The notes: generated from the sequence alone by a model not told the origin. Shown: positions 32,806-43,482, counted from the stretch's first letter. The stretch: 64,000 bases of DNA from Platerodrilus igneus (GCA_036346225.1 JARFIW010000108.1:5040501-5104500); one strand, 5' to 3'. A program made the numbers and translations.

Positions 32806-34932
32806 TGCTGTGATTCTTCTCATATCTGCAGGTACAGGCCCTTTCAAAAAAAACATTCGAGCCCCACAGTTTGGGCGTCAAGATATGCTGTGAACCTTTA
32901 AAATCCGTGAACTACGCTTTTCGCCTCGGCTGCTCACCTAATGTTATAAACCTCCTCATTCATAAAAAAAAACAACACATTCCTACCAAAAACATCAACG
33001 TTAACTCTATTTACATCAATATTCAGAATACATTAAATTTTCAAATTAAATTTCAGCATAAAATTCAGTTTTCAAAAAAATTTCAAGATTAATTTTATTA
33101 TCATTTTAATGTGCATCCTGAATTAAAGTCCTTGTTGGATGCCTACTAATTAATATAACAATATAAGCAGACCGGAGTCTGAGTATAAAGGAGCATCTAC
33201 CACCCCTTTACGTTAATTAACCAGGTTCGTCTAATTGAGCTCAAAGACATACCCAAATTTTCATCATATTCCCGAACATTAAAACAAAATACCCCTTTTA
33301 ACTTAAACAAGCAAATTTCATCTTAAAATTAAACTTTTATGGTTAGAACAATTTCACTAATGTCCATTTAAAGTAAATCAATTATAAAGTCATTCAATAC
33401 ACAGAAAATGTCAAACAAAATAGTATAATTTACCTGAAGGTTACTGTCCTCGTAGCTTCAAGTATCGTTTCTTTAGTTAATCACACCATTCAACAGGATT
33501 ATATTTACGGCTTCTGATTCTCTACGCTTTTAAAATTTTCTCCATCCCCATCCATTCAAAGTCGTTTCTGGGCCTTTCCGGAACTCATCTGTGTTTATCT
33601 GACCCTTGTTTCATGGATCCAGACACGTATTTGAACCATTTAATTATTAACACCCCGAAAAATAGCAAAGAAATTCATGCTTCTGTCACCAATATACGCC
33701 AAAACTGCCTACTTTTGTGTATACCTTCGTCGTTGTAAATTTTGCTAATTGGTACAGTGAAACTAAATTTTATTACCTTGTATCTAAGTGCACTGAAGTA
33801 CATTCATGTTAGCACGTAAATAACAAGCTATTTTGAATCACTAAAATATACTAGCAAACTTTAAATTAGTTAATCAAACTAAACTGCACGGTTTAACATC
33901 TTCAATCAAGTCGCGTATGTACGAGCTTTTAACGCATCGAATCGTCAAAAGTCTAAGAGGGCTTGTTTATATTCATCTCAGTATATATAGCAAAAAGCCT
34001 GTCTGTCGGTCTGTTCCCCAAAACGGGTAATTCTAAAGAATTTCTCATGCCATGTTCCCAGTCTGTCGCTCACGCGTCGATTTTTACGAATTTTCACTCG
34101 CCCCATTTAAATCTCAGAAAATTTCCACACGGCACGCAAGCATGTCCGAGAAAAACTAATTAATTTTGTACAGAAATTGTTGTTTCTACCTCTGATATTT
34201 GCATCCTATTTTCAACCAATTGTGACCCTCGTGACGTTGTTTAAATCCGCCTTTTACAATATGTGTCTTTGCTTGACGCATTTTCTCTTTCCTTCTCTAA
34301 CCTGTTCGTATTGGTGCAAATTGATATTCTTTATTATCGATTATTTTAGTCCACATGGAGTGTGAAATAACCCAGCTTTAGCAATTCTCGTACCTATTAT
34401 GCGACGTTTTCCCAAGATTCTTTGAAACATTAATTATCTGCAAACTTTACGCCGAATGTGACATTTAAACTACGAAGGTGTTCAAAATAATATTAATTCT
34501 CAGAGCTTTATTCCGTGGTATTTTAATCTTGGGTTTTACAAGTTTCTATAGGTATTATATGTTATTAACGGTTTAATTAACTCCAATTAAAATTGATTTC
34601 TATCCTTTTCATTTTAGCGAATACAACTTAAATATTAATTATTATACGTACACTTTGTTTTACTACCGGTTACTTAAAATAGGGTTAATTAATATAAACT
34701 TTGCACGTAATTTCTCTTTGTTTAGGAATAATTACATTACACGCAGAGCTTTTCACTACTGCTTCGTCTTATAGATAATTTAAATTTCTTATTTTTACTG
34801 AAACAACCGAGTTTATTTATGCTTCATGGTTTTAATAACGCGTATTATTTAATGAAATTCCTTATACACGGTGATTAAAATTATTTGATGTGATTATTTA
34901 ATTTTCTACCCTGGTCTAAATATGAGTATTTT
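32806..34932 (-). repeat. 5' LTR (right copy)
   Basis: 2127 bp and the partner of 27501-29633. Differences seen by eye are mostly homopolymer length (aaaaa/aaaa, ccccc/cccc, ggggg/gg, ttttt/tttt) plus about four substitutions near 33980, 34390 and 34473-34475. As the 5' LTR on the minus strand it would hold the element promoter. Confidence 0.9.
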
Positions 34933-35044
34933 ATATATATATATCGAAAAATTAGCTAGAAATGAACAGGACGACACTTTTTCTGTGTCGATATATATCG
35001 AAAAATGCGCTAAAAAGAATCAGCACGACACTTTTTCGTCAAGT
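34933..35044 (-). repeat. sat1 right arm, outermost partial units
   Basis: sat1 resumes with ATATATATCGAAAAA. Two shortened units with 'cgacactttttc' follow before the unique outer terminal repeat begins. Confidence 0.8.
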
Positions 35045-35372
35045 GTCGTACTGGGTACAATATACGTCGTTTATGCAAATAACCTAATTGTTGCCAATTT
35101 TTTATTTTAATTACATATGGAGATGGAACTCGATTAGAACTAACGGGAACCCTTGCTAAAAGTTGTGATATTTGTTGGTTTCTTATAGATTACAGGAGGA
35201 AGTGTGCTAGATTCGCGAAGTTAGCACGACAATTTTTCATTTGCTACTTTTTTGTATTAAAAATGCGGAACTCTTTTTATTTTCTATCAGGAACTCTAGA
35301 ACTATGAAAAGTGCTACTAGAACTATCATTGTTTTTTAAAATTTAAAGAATGTCGTGCCAACTTCACAGGGG
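35045..35372 (-). repeat. Right outer terminal inverted repeat of the Foldback-like element
   Basis: Inverted partner of 20388-20715, ending CTTCACAGGGG at 35372. It is followed by T and then GTTGTAATTA, the second copy of the target duplication. Confidence 0.85.
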
Positions 35373-35960
35373 TGTTGTAATTAACCACGAGGAAATTAAT
35401 TTCTATGCTTTCAATTTGCTACACAAATAAGAACTCTGATGACCTTTTGAATACGTTCCGTTTTCATACCCTAAAGGACATAAAATAAAAACAAGACACG
35501 CAGTAAGGAAAAGTGCATCATACAGTTAACGAACATTCGAAAACAAAATGTACAAATTAAAATATAAACATAAGGGTTACTAAGAATGAGTGAATAAGCT
35601 AACCTTGGAAGTGATATTGCAACTATTTAATTAGGCGGAAAACTTTCTTTTTACTTTAATGAGCAGCTCGGAACAGCTTCAGTGTATTAGGCTTTGCGTT
35701 CCTTTCACAAAGTGTTTAAAATTAAGGAGCTGCTAATTTACTTTCCCCCTGCCCTTTCAAATACCAAGAATTTTGTTCGTGCCTTAAGCCCAAGAAGCGG
35801 TGCAACTGTCCTTAAACGGGATAATACCAATTCTTTGTAGGAGTAGCTCCGAAGTGTTCCGGAGCTTCACACCCTAGTGTTATACGCACTTAAAATGAAA
35901 ACAGCTCTTGATTCGTTGACAAGGTAAAGGGCGGCAACACGTCACCTCCCATACTATCTT
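35373..35960. other. Unassigned unique sequence upstream of a candidate promoter
   Basis: No repeat family from elsewhere in the window and no recognisable coding region. It is one of the few stretches that look like ordinary single-copy DNA. A short inverted pair (TCCGAAGTGTTCCGGAGC) is at about 35848-35866. Confidence 0.4.
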
Positions 35961-35967
35961 CAAATTC

Positions 35968-36004
35968 TATAAATACCTAAAATGCAAGAGGTAAAGTCAG
36001 TGTA
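35968..36004 (+). promoter_or_regulatory. Core promoter: TATA box and TCAGT initiator
   Basis: TATAAATA at 35968-35975 and TCAGTG at 35997-36002 put the initiator A (35999) 31 bp after the first T of the TATA box, the standard spacing for arthropod polymerase II promoters with a TCAGT initiator. A good splice donor (CAG|GTAAGA at 36058/36059) follows 60 bp downstream. Confidence 0.6.
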
Positions 36005-36058
36005 CATTGTGTTCTTCCAGTCTTGTTGAATTGAAATTGAAAACCTCTTTTGGTACAG
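35999..36058 (+). other. Candidate first (non-coding) exon
   Basis: Runs from the predicted start site to the donor TACAG|GTAAGAT and contains no ATG. The next good acceptor-ATG combination is at 36403/36435, inside the tandemly duplicated block. The exon is inferred from sequence signals only. Confidence 0.4.
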
Positions 36059-36285
36059 GTAAGATAGTTTAAAATATTTGTTTCTTTGTCCTTTTATTGC
36101 TTTAACTTGAAACAAATTCCCTGTTCCGGTTTCTTGTGTTATTACATTATGAAAATGTATACGCAAGTAACCAGTACGGGGCGTTTGAACCATGTCATCT
36201 GTACTACCTCCGATGCAAAATTGTTCAGTATTTGCAGTAAGTATATCTGTACAATCTATTTTAAAAGATTGTAGGGCGTATACTT

Positions 36286-37553
36286 ACTACTGATATTGAT
36301 AACAAGCAACGTTTTCTTGTTTTTGATGTCAAATATTCACGTGCTGCTTTGATTTGTGACATAGCAGTTGATTAGTTTTTAAATATTCACTGCTATGTCA
36401 CAGAGCTGAGTATTGCGTTATCTACACTGCTGGGATGGCGATGGCGGTTGCTGCTCCAGAGCCGGTAAGTGATTTTTAACTTAGCTTTTCTTAGTAACGT
36501 GTACGAAAAAAATCATGAGGGGCACTATTTAGATACATTGCTTTCCTGGGTTTTGTAGTTTTAAAACTGTTACTTTCACATACACGTAGAACTTTCGATT
36601 TTGACCCGATGGTCAGTGCCTTTTTTCCTGGAATATTTTCTAAATAACATCTTTCGAAATTTTGCAGGTATCAGAATGAAAGCACAACGATTTTGCTTGT
36701 TGCTATCAACTCGCAAAGCTCGAAACATTGTCATTTTGTAACGTAGTGAATCGTGATGGGCAGAAGATCCAAGGCTGGAAAAACTATTTGTCTGTATTCG
36801 TACTGGTTATTTCTTGTGCTTCTGTTATATGAAAGAGGTACGAGTTAGAGCCACTACTGATATTGATACCAAGCAACGCATTCTTGTTTTTGATGTCAAA
36901 TATTCACGTGCTGCTTTGATTTGTGACATATCAGTTGATTAGTTTTTAAATATTCACTGCTATTTCACAAAGCTGAGTATTGCGTTAACTACACTGCTGG
37001 GATGGCGATGGCGGTTGCTGCTTCCAGAACCGGTAAGTGATTTTTGACTTAGGTTCTTAGTAACGTGTACGAATAATATCATAAAGGGCACTATTTAGAT
37101 ACATTGTTTTCAGGGGTTTTGTAGTTTTCAAACTGTTAGTTTCAAATACTCCCTGTATGTTAAAGTTTTTATTATTTTTACAACGATCCTAGGTCATGGA
37201 TCGAAACGTAAATAAAGTTGATTTTAAAAAATATAAGTGGTTTAATTCCCAAAGAAAATTAAGAAGACTGTTAGTTTTACATACACGTAGAACTTTCGAC
37301 TTTTCCTAATTGTTAGTGCCTTTTTTTGGAATGTTTTTTAAATAACATCTTTCCAATTTTTTTCAGGTATCAGTATGAAAGCACTTAGTGATTTTGCGTG
37401 TTGCTATCAACTCGGAGGACCCGAAATATTTAGTAATTTCATACGCAGTGAATCGTGATGGACAGAAGATCCGATGTTGGAAAACTATTTGTCCGTATTC
37501 GTAGTGGTTATTTCTTGTACTTCTGTTATATGAAAGAAGTACGAGTTATATCT
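36286..37553 (+). other. Tandem duplication carrying small exons (candidate host-like gene)
   Basis: Unit 1 (36286-36852) and unit 2 (36853-37553) are direct copies, and a third starts at 37554 but is cut short. Each has an acceptor-like site, an ATGGCGATGGCGGTTGCTGC start (36435 and 37002), a GTAAGTG donor, an intron of about 200-330 bp and an acceptor (GCAG at 36667, TTTCAG at 37366). In unit 1 splicing gives a stop after 13 codons. In unit 2 one extra base before the donor keeps the frame open, giving a 40-residue peptide (MAMAVAASRTG...IRSES) ending at 37458. I do not recognise it. It could be the start of a longer alternative transcript or a decayed gene duplicate. Confidence 0.4.
37143..37267. 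mobile_element. 125-bp insertion with 10-bp target duplication in unit 2
   Basis: Absent from unit 1. CTGTTAGTTT occurs on both sides (37133-37142 and 37268-37277), where unit 1 has the single sequence CTGTTACTTT. The insert has no clear terminal inverted repeats. It looks like a small non-autonomous element or a remnant of one. Confidence 0.55.
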
Positions 37554-37871
37554 ACTACTAATATTGATACCAAACAGCACGTGTTACCTAGGTTTTGTTG
37601 TCGCGTTTCCATCAACAAACATCCAATTATGAAGAGGATATAGTTTTTTATTACATAACAAGGGTTCAAAATGTCATATTTTGGTTTTCATATATGTGTT
37701 TTAAGGTAGATTTAAATTCTTAAAGCGCATCTTATGATAACAATGATGTGATGTAAAATTTACCTTTTTGTGGAATATGATTCTGATGTTCAAATAAACA
37801 GATGAAAATTAGTAATTTTTTATTTATATAGGGTGTTTCAAGTTTGAATAAAATTGCAGGGTGTATAGTTG

Positions 37872-38300
37872 GCAGTGGCGTAATTAGGGCTCCCGCAGAC
37901 CCCATAATGCGAGGAGCCCAAAACATTAAAGGGACTCGGTCCGGTCGCAGTAATTTTTTTCTTAACCATCCTCCCGAATCCTTACGCTCGAACGAGTCCT
38001 TATGTAGGTTACTGTTATAGAAATAGATATTATTAAAAAACACAAATCACTTAACACGCATATCAGAACAGTCTGCAATAGTTTTGGCAACAGAAAAAAC
38101 AAGACTGTTGTGATATGCGTGTTAAGTGATTTGTGTTTTGAATAATTTCTATTTCTAACAGTAATCTAACCTCAAAAAGTCTTGCGGGACTCGTTCGAGC
38201 GTAAAAACTCGGGAGGATGGTTAAGAAAAAAAATTTTGGGATCCCCGGTCGCAGCACCGTGAAATAAATGATGTCGAATTTGTTTAGGGATTATTAAACA
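37872..38300 (+). mobile_element. hAT-like MITE, interrupted
   Basis: Starts GCAGTGGCGTAATTAGGG and is colinear with the fragment at 20255-20372 (inverted there). The match runs from 37872 to 37950 and resumes at 38255 (CACCGTGAAATAAATGATG); the part between is a second element. The other terminus was not identified. Confidence 0.6.
37951..38244. mobile_element. 294-bp foldback MITE nested in the hAT-like MITE
   Basis: It is flanked by an exact 10-bp target duplication CCGGTCGCAG (37941-37950 and 38245-38254), and the uninterrupted copy at 20255-20372 shows the empty-site form. The arms (~125 bp each) are inverted: TTTCTTAACCATCCTCCCGA on the left and its complement on the right. The inner hairpin ACACAAATCACTTAACACGC has a ~35-base loop at about 38075-38105. 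A 9-10-bp duplication suggests a MULE-type source. Non-coding. Confidence 0.85.
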
Positions 38301-38429
38301 GAAACAAGGACCCCAGTGTTTCATATACTTACAACTAAAGACCTACAAAACAAATCAGAATTCTTATTTTTATATAAAACAACTTGGTTATCTTATCCGT
38401 TGTATTTATAAAAGTGGACGCTTTGATGC
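38301..38429. other. Short unassigned spacer
   Basis: AT-rich, no gene or known repeat seen; sat2 starts at about 38430. Confidence 0.4.
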
Positions 38430-40683
38430 AAAAGTCAGGCATGTGCGTCAAGTTGGATGGACCTATATCAAGAATTCAAAAAACATGTACACCAAACGTT
38501 AGTACCTTGTTGGTACCCACCAAATCCAAAATCTTGTCGTTAGTACCCAAAAATTAAAAAAGATAAGCATTTTAAATAGACCATCCAACTTGACGCCAAG
38601 TTAGATGGACCCACTTGAACAAATCGAAATTTTTAAAAACCGAAATTAGCAAACCTTAGTACCTCGTTAGTACCCACCAAATCCTAAATCTTGTCGTTAG
38701 TACCCCAAAAATTACAAGAGTTATAAGCATTTTAAATGAGTCATCCAACTTGACGTCAAGTTAGATGGACCCACTTGAACGAATCAAAATCTTTAAAAAC
38801 CGAAATAGCCAATCGTTAGTACCTCGTTGGTACCCACTAAATCTAAAATCTTGTCGTTAATACCCAAAAATTACAAAAGTTATAAGCATTTTAAAAAGGC
38901 CATCCAACTTGACGTCAAATTAAATGGATCCACTTAAACAAATCAAAATTTTTAGAAACCAAAATAGCAAATCGTTAGTACCTCGTTGGTACCCACCAAA
39001 TCCAAAATCTTATCATTAGTGCCCAAAAATTACAAAAGTTATAAGCATTTTAAACGGGCCATCCAACTTGACGCCAAGTTAGATGAACCCACTTGAACAA
39101 ATCAAAATATATAAAAACCGAAATGATCAATCGTTAGTACCTCGTTGGTACCCACCAAATCCAAAATCTTATCGTTAGCACCCAAAAATTACAAAAGTTA
39201 TAAGCATTTTAACGGGCCATCCAACTTGACGTCAAGTTAGATGGACCCACTTGAACAAAACAAAATTTTTAAAAACCGAAATGGCCAATCGTTAGTACCT
39301 CGTTGGTACCCACCAAATCCTAAATCTTATCGTTAGCACCCAAAAATTACAAAAGTTATAAGCATTTTAAATTGGCCATCCAACTTGAGGCCAAATTAGA
39401 TAGACCCACTCTAACGAATCGAATTTTTTAAAAACCGAAATGGCCAATCGATAGTACCTCATTGGTACCTATCAAATCCAAAATCTTATCGTTAGTACCC
39501 AAAAATTACAAAAGTTATAAGCATTTTAACGGGCCATCCAACTTGACGCCAAATTAGATAGACCCACTCTAACGAATCGAATTTTTTAAAAACCGAAATG
39601 GCCAATTGATAGTACCTCGTTGGTATCTACCAAATCCAAAATCTTATCGTTAGTACCCAAAAATTACAAAAGCTATAAGCATTTTAACGGGCCATCCAAC
39701 TTGACTTCAAGTTAGATGGACCCACTTGAACGAAACAAAATTTTTAAAAACCGAAATAACCAATCGTTAGTACCTTGTTGGTACCTACCAAATCCTAAAT
39801 CTTATCCTTAGTACCCAAAAATTACAAAAGTTATAAGCATTTTAAATAGGCCATCCAACTTGACGCCAAATTAGATAGACCCACTCTAACAAATCGAATT
39901 TTTTAAAAACCTAAATGGCCAATCGTTAGTACCTCGTTGGTACCCACCAAATCCAAAATCTTATCGTTAGCACCCAAAAATTACAAAAGTTATAAGCATT
40001 TTAAATGGGCCATCCAACTTGACGCTAAATTAGATAGACCCACTCTAACGAATCGATTTTTTAAAAAATCGAAGTGATCAATCGTTAGTACCTCGTTGGT
40101 ACTTACCAAATCCTAAATCTTATCGTTAGCACCCAAAAATTACAAAAGTTATAAGCATTTTAAATGGGCCATCCAACTTGACGCCAAATTAGATAGACCC
40201 ACTCTAACGAATCGAATTTTTTAAAAACCGAAATGGCCAATCGATAGTACCTCGTTGGTATTCGCCAAATCCAAAATCTTATTGTTAGTACCCAAAAATT
40301 ACAAAAGTTATAAGCATTTTAACGGGCCATCCAACTTGACTTCAAGTTAGATAGACCCACTTGAACGAAACAAAATTTTTAAAAACCGAAATGGCCAATC
40401 GTTAGTACCTCGTTGGTACCTACCAAATCATAAATCTTATTGCTAGTACCCAAAAATTACAAAAGTTATAAGCATTTTAAATGGGCCATCCAACTTGACG
40501 CCAAATTAGATAGACCCACTTTAACGAATCGAATTTTTTAAAAACCGAAATGGCCAATCGATAGTACCTCGTTGGTACCCACCAAATCCAAAATCTTATT
40601 GTTAGTACCCAAAAATTACAAAAGTTATAAGCTTATTAACGGGCCATCCAACTTGACGTCAAGTTAGATGGACCCACTTGAAC
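38430..40683 (+). repeat. sat2: ~158-bp tandem array (about 14 units)
   Basis: Units are marked by CCATCCAACTTGAC at 38581, 38900, 39059 and 39217, and so on, a period of 158-160 bp. Other landmarks are 'cgttagtacctcgttggtac', 'aaaatcttatcgttag' and 'acaaaagttataagcatttt'. Each unit holds a near-perfect 28-bp palindrome (CCATCCAACTTGAC / GTCAAGTTAGATGG), often damaged in one half. The array stops at 'cccacttgaac', where a SINE head begins. Non-coding. Confidence 0.93.
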
Positions 40684-40998
40684 CTCCATTTTACCTCTCG
40701 ACCGAACGAGGGCGTATTCTTATGAAAAATACTCGCCTAACATATTTCAAGCGATCCGTATATAAAATAGAACCAGGAACCTTGAGATTAGTAGTTATAC
40801 GTAAATAAGTCCGATCTACGAAACCGCCCCTATATTCTCGCCCAGTATTGAATTCTTCCACTGCTCTATCCAAAGGTACTGTTTTGACGTGAAAGCGAGT
40901 ATTTTTTCACCTGGTAATTTTGAATTTTCTCGAACCGTTGCTATTCCAACCAAGGTAGGGATCCTAAACGTGCGTGACAACACTCACCGATAGGAGAC
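40684..40998 (-). mobile_element. SINE head joined to the tail of a second SINE; split at 40998
   Basis: On the minus strand, 40832-40684 is a diverged tRNA-like head and body start, cut at the sat2 junction, and 40998-40833 is the tail of the preceding SINE ('gttgtcacgcacgtttagga', 'aggtgaaaaaatactcgctt'). The remainder of that SINE is found at 54807-54880, beyond the 13.8-kb palindromic element. Equivalent uninterrupted copies are at 55345-55735 and 56984-57360. Confidence 0.65.
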
Positions 40999-41288
40999 AG
41001 TAGGGTATAATCAAGGATCCTGTGACCACATTTCCACCAGCATCCACATTTCCACACACATCTGGACCAAAAAGTTTTCTTCGACTAACCATTTTCATCT
41101 TTCGAGATAAACCTATCTTAAATTTTTTTTATGTTTCGAGATAAATGAGCATCCACATTTCCACACACGAGATAAACCTATTTTTAAGATTTTTTACCGC
41201 TAACATTCTGGACCAAATAGTTTTCTTCGACTAACCATTTTTTTTATCTTTCATCTGAACCAAATACTTTTCTTTGTCTAGCCAACGC

Positions 41289-42235
41289 ATCTTTCGAGAT
41301 AAACCTATCTTGTTTGGTATCAATCAATATTAGAATTTTCTCAGCTACCCGAATCTCTAGAATTTTCAGATATCATCACCCCAAGGGAGCTACCCCAATT
41401 TTAAGATTTTTTACCTGTAGCGACTTTTGAGCGTTCTTATAAATTTTCTTAGTCATGCGATACATCTTGTTAGTCTAAAATTTTACGCAGAATCTAAATC
41501 TGCAAACAGATTTAAAATCGGACTACTCCTTACAAAGTTATACTTTAAGCTCTCAAACCTCTAAATTTTGCTCTTTGCTTTATAAGCAAAACTAACAAAT
41601 ACTTTTCTTTGTCTAGCCAACGCATCTTTCGAGATAAACCTATCTTGTTTGGTATCAATCAATATTAGAATTTTCTCAGCTACCCGAATCTCTAAGAATT
41701 TTTCAGATATCATCACCCCCAAGGGAGCTACCCCAATTTTAAGATTTTTTACCTGTAGCGACTTTTGAGCGTCCTTAAACATTTTTTTATACATGCGATA
41801 CATTAAATTAGCTTAGAATTTTATGTAGAATCCGAATCTCTAAACAGATTTAAAATCGGACTACTCCTTACAAAGTTACACTTTAAGCTCTCAAACCTCT
41901 AAATTTTACTCTTTGCTTTATAAGCAAAACTAACAAATACTTTTCTTCGTCTAGCCAATGCATCTTTCGAGATAAACCTACCTTGTTTGGTATCAATCAA
42001 TATTAGAATTTTCTCAGCTACCCGAATCTTTAGGAATTTTTTAGATTGCGCCATCCCCCAGAGCTACCCCATTTTAAGATTTCTTACCTGTAGCGACTTT
42101 TGAGTGTTCTTATAAATTTTCTTAGTCATGCGATACATCTTGTTAGTCTAAAATTTTACAGAATTTGAATCTGCAAACAGATTTGAAATCGGACCATCCC
42201 TTACAAAGTTATACTTTAAAGCTCCCAAACCACTT
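41289..42235 (+). repeat. ~340-bp tandem repeats in the outer left arm (about 3 units)
   Basis: The block 'cgagataaacctatcttgtt' ... 'tacctgtagcgacttttgag' ... 'aaacagatttaaaatcgga' recurs at about 41292, 41632 and 41968. Earlier partial copies are at 41100-41260. The mirrored, degraded counterpart is 53735-54500. Non-coding; terminal tandem repeats of this size are seen in some large DNA elements. Confidence 0.8.
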
Positions 42236-42798
42236 TAAATTGTTTTGCTCGTCTATGACATATGCTTTAACCAACTATTTCCCTAGAAATCTAAAACCGC
42301 AAGGATTTTAGAAACGAGTCCTTTATAAGCCATAAGTGCTTAGTATTTAAAATCATTTTTCAAACAGTAATGTGCTTTTCTCAGAATGTCGCAAAACCCA
42401 TGACTTAAAATTTTTCTGGTTTTAACATAATTACATGTACAATGCTAAATTGTTGGAAAATACATAGACAAGAACAAACTAATCGCTTTACAATTATGTG
42501 ACGTATAGTGAAAGTAGTATAGAGGACAAACTAATTGCTTTACAATTATGTTACGTAAAGTGAAAGTAGCCTTTCTTTTTATTAATTAGCGGGTATATGA
42601 TTTGAGAAATACAATAGATATGCTCGATGCTAATAGGAAAGTACGTTAAATGCAAGTCAATTAACAACAATTTAATAGTGTTTACTGACCTACCTTAATT
42701 GTTTGTACAAGGAAACACAATAAAATATATTCAAATATAGTAACTACCTTATTTATTTATGCCCCATGTGTAGCTTGCTGTACTATTAGGACTAGGGT
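42236..42798. other. Arm sequence without recognised gene
   Basis: Conserved in inverted form at about 53290-53735. It contains a ~45-bp direct repeat ('ctaat(c/t)gctttacaattatg' at about 42479 and 42528). No coding region recognised. Confidence 0.4.
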
Positions 42799-43047
42799 AT
42801 GCAGACTTTAACACCTCCATCTCGCACGCTTTACACAGATGTTGGTTGTTTCGTACAAGACCCTTTAACAACTGTTGGAGTTGAACGTTTACTGCTTAAT
42901 GACATACCGTGCTGTTTTCCTTGTGTTGCTGTAAGCTATTCTTGTAAAGCGATACTGCAAGACCCAGAGTTTAAGTACTTTGCTGCCGACGGATGTATAA
43001 AGCAACCGTGGACGATGTTACACCACGACATTAAATGGCAGGCTTGA
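42799..43047 (+). CDS. Small open frame of unknown status (83 codons)
   Basis: Starts MQTLTPPSRTLYTDVGCF and has four Cys in the middle (PCCFPCVAVSYSC). It overlaps the region just downstream of the PolB fragment on the opposite strand. The mirrored copy at about 53047-53290 is broken on the corresponding strand, so conservation does not clearly favour it. It may be an accidental frame. Confidence 0.2.
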   Translation: MQTLTPPSRTLYTDVGCFVQDPLTTVGVERLLLNDIPCCFPCVAVSYSCKAILQDPEFKYFAADGCIKQPWTMLHHDIKWQA

Positions 43048-43112
43048 ATATTTTTTGGAAACAATCGAAGATTGCCGAAGACACTCGAAGAGTGCACAAA
43101 CGCGGTCACTAA

Positions 43113-43482
43113 ACCACAATTAATAATCGCCTTTATAGGTTTAACATTTCTACCATTACCAATGATTTTAATTTCTTATTGGAGAGAATCCTTATTCTCC
43201 ACGCACTGTTGCGTAGCTGGATGCCCACCCCTTTTGAGGATATATGCTCGTTATAGGTTGTAGCACCCGCGTTTTACTTAACTACACTTCGTGAGATCCC
43301 TTTAATCTTTTTTAATCGTGTCCTTCTCGCGCACAATACAGTAGGACTTAGCCTTACTACCTACAAATTCTAACACCAAGTCACCGTTGAACTCGTCTTT
43401 AAATTTCCCCACAACTTTTTGTTAACATGCGGTATATTGTGTTTATTATTTCCGCGTACACCACTTTAAACCTAAAAAATAA
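43113..43482 (-). pseudogene. Type B DNA polymerase, C-terminal fragment (left arm)
   Basis: Translation gives GKFKDEFNGDLVLEFVG, then a Tyr-containing block SYCIVREKDT and IKGISRSVVK. That pattern (G-K-x-K-D-E, x-E-F-V-G, K-x-Y, K-x-K-G-x-x-x-x-V-V-K) marks the thumb region at the end of protein-primed type B polymerases of Polintons and related DNA viruses and bidnaviruses. Left-arm breaks: one extra A in a run at about 43310 shifts the frame, and a TAA follows VVK. After the TAA the same frame runs on for about 45 codons, with a basic block resembling the family's C-terminal end. No upstream polymerase or exonuclease motifs were found. The right-arm copy is 52632-53000. Confidence 0.6.

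Larger units (their letters stand above)
27501..34932 (-). mobile_element. Ty3/gypsy-type LTR retrotransposon, young but with pol largely deleted
   Basis: Two direct LTRs (27501-29633 and 32806-34932) flank a 3.2-kb internal region whose frames all run on the minus strand in the order gag (32661-31257), protease, reverse transcriptase remnant (to 30216). A candidate primer-binding site (TGGCGACCCAAAAG) and a polypurine tract (AGGGGAAAA) lie at the expected inner LTR borders. A complete Ty3/gypsy pol would need about 3 kb; here most of the reverse transcriptase, RNase H and integrase are absent. The LTRs differ by about four substitutions and ten short indels. It sits in the AT core of a sat1 unit. 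Confidence 0.88.
20388..35372. mobile_element. Foldback-like transposon with satellite arms (15 kb including nested insertions)
   Basis: The two outer ends are inverted copies: the left end starts CCCCTGTGAAGTTGGCACGA and the right end is its reverse complement, ending at 35372. Left of the first base stands GTTGTAATTA, and the same 10 bases occur one base after the right end, a 9-10-bp target duplication. Inside each ~330-bp unique outer segment the arm consists of tandem ~154-bp units (sat1), about 27 on the left and about 5 on the right, facing each other. Long inverted repeats made of tandem subrepeats define Foldback elements, and Drosophila FB elements make 9-bp duplications. No transposase is present, so this is non-autonomous. 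About 9.2 kb is later insertions (25037-26745, 26772-26832, 27501-34932). Confidence 0.75.
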
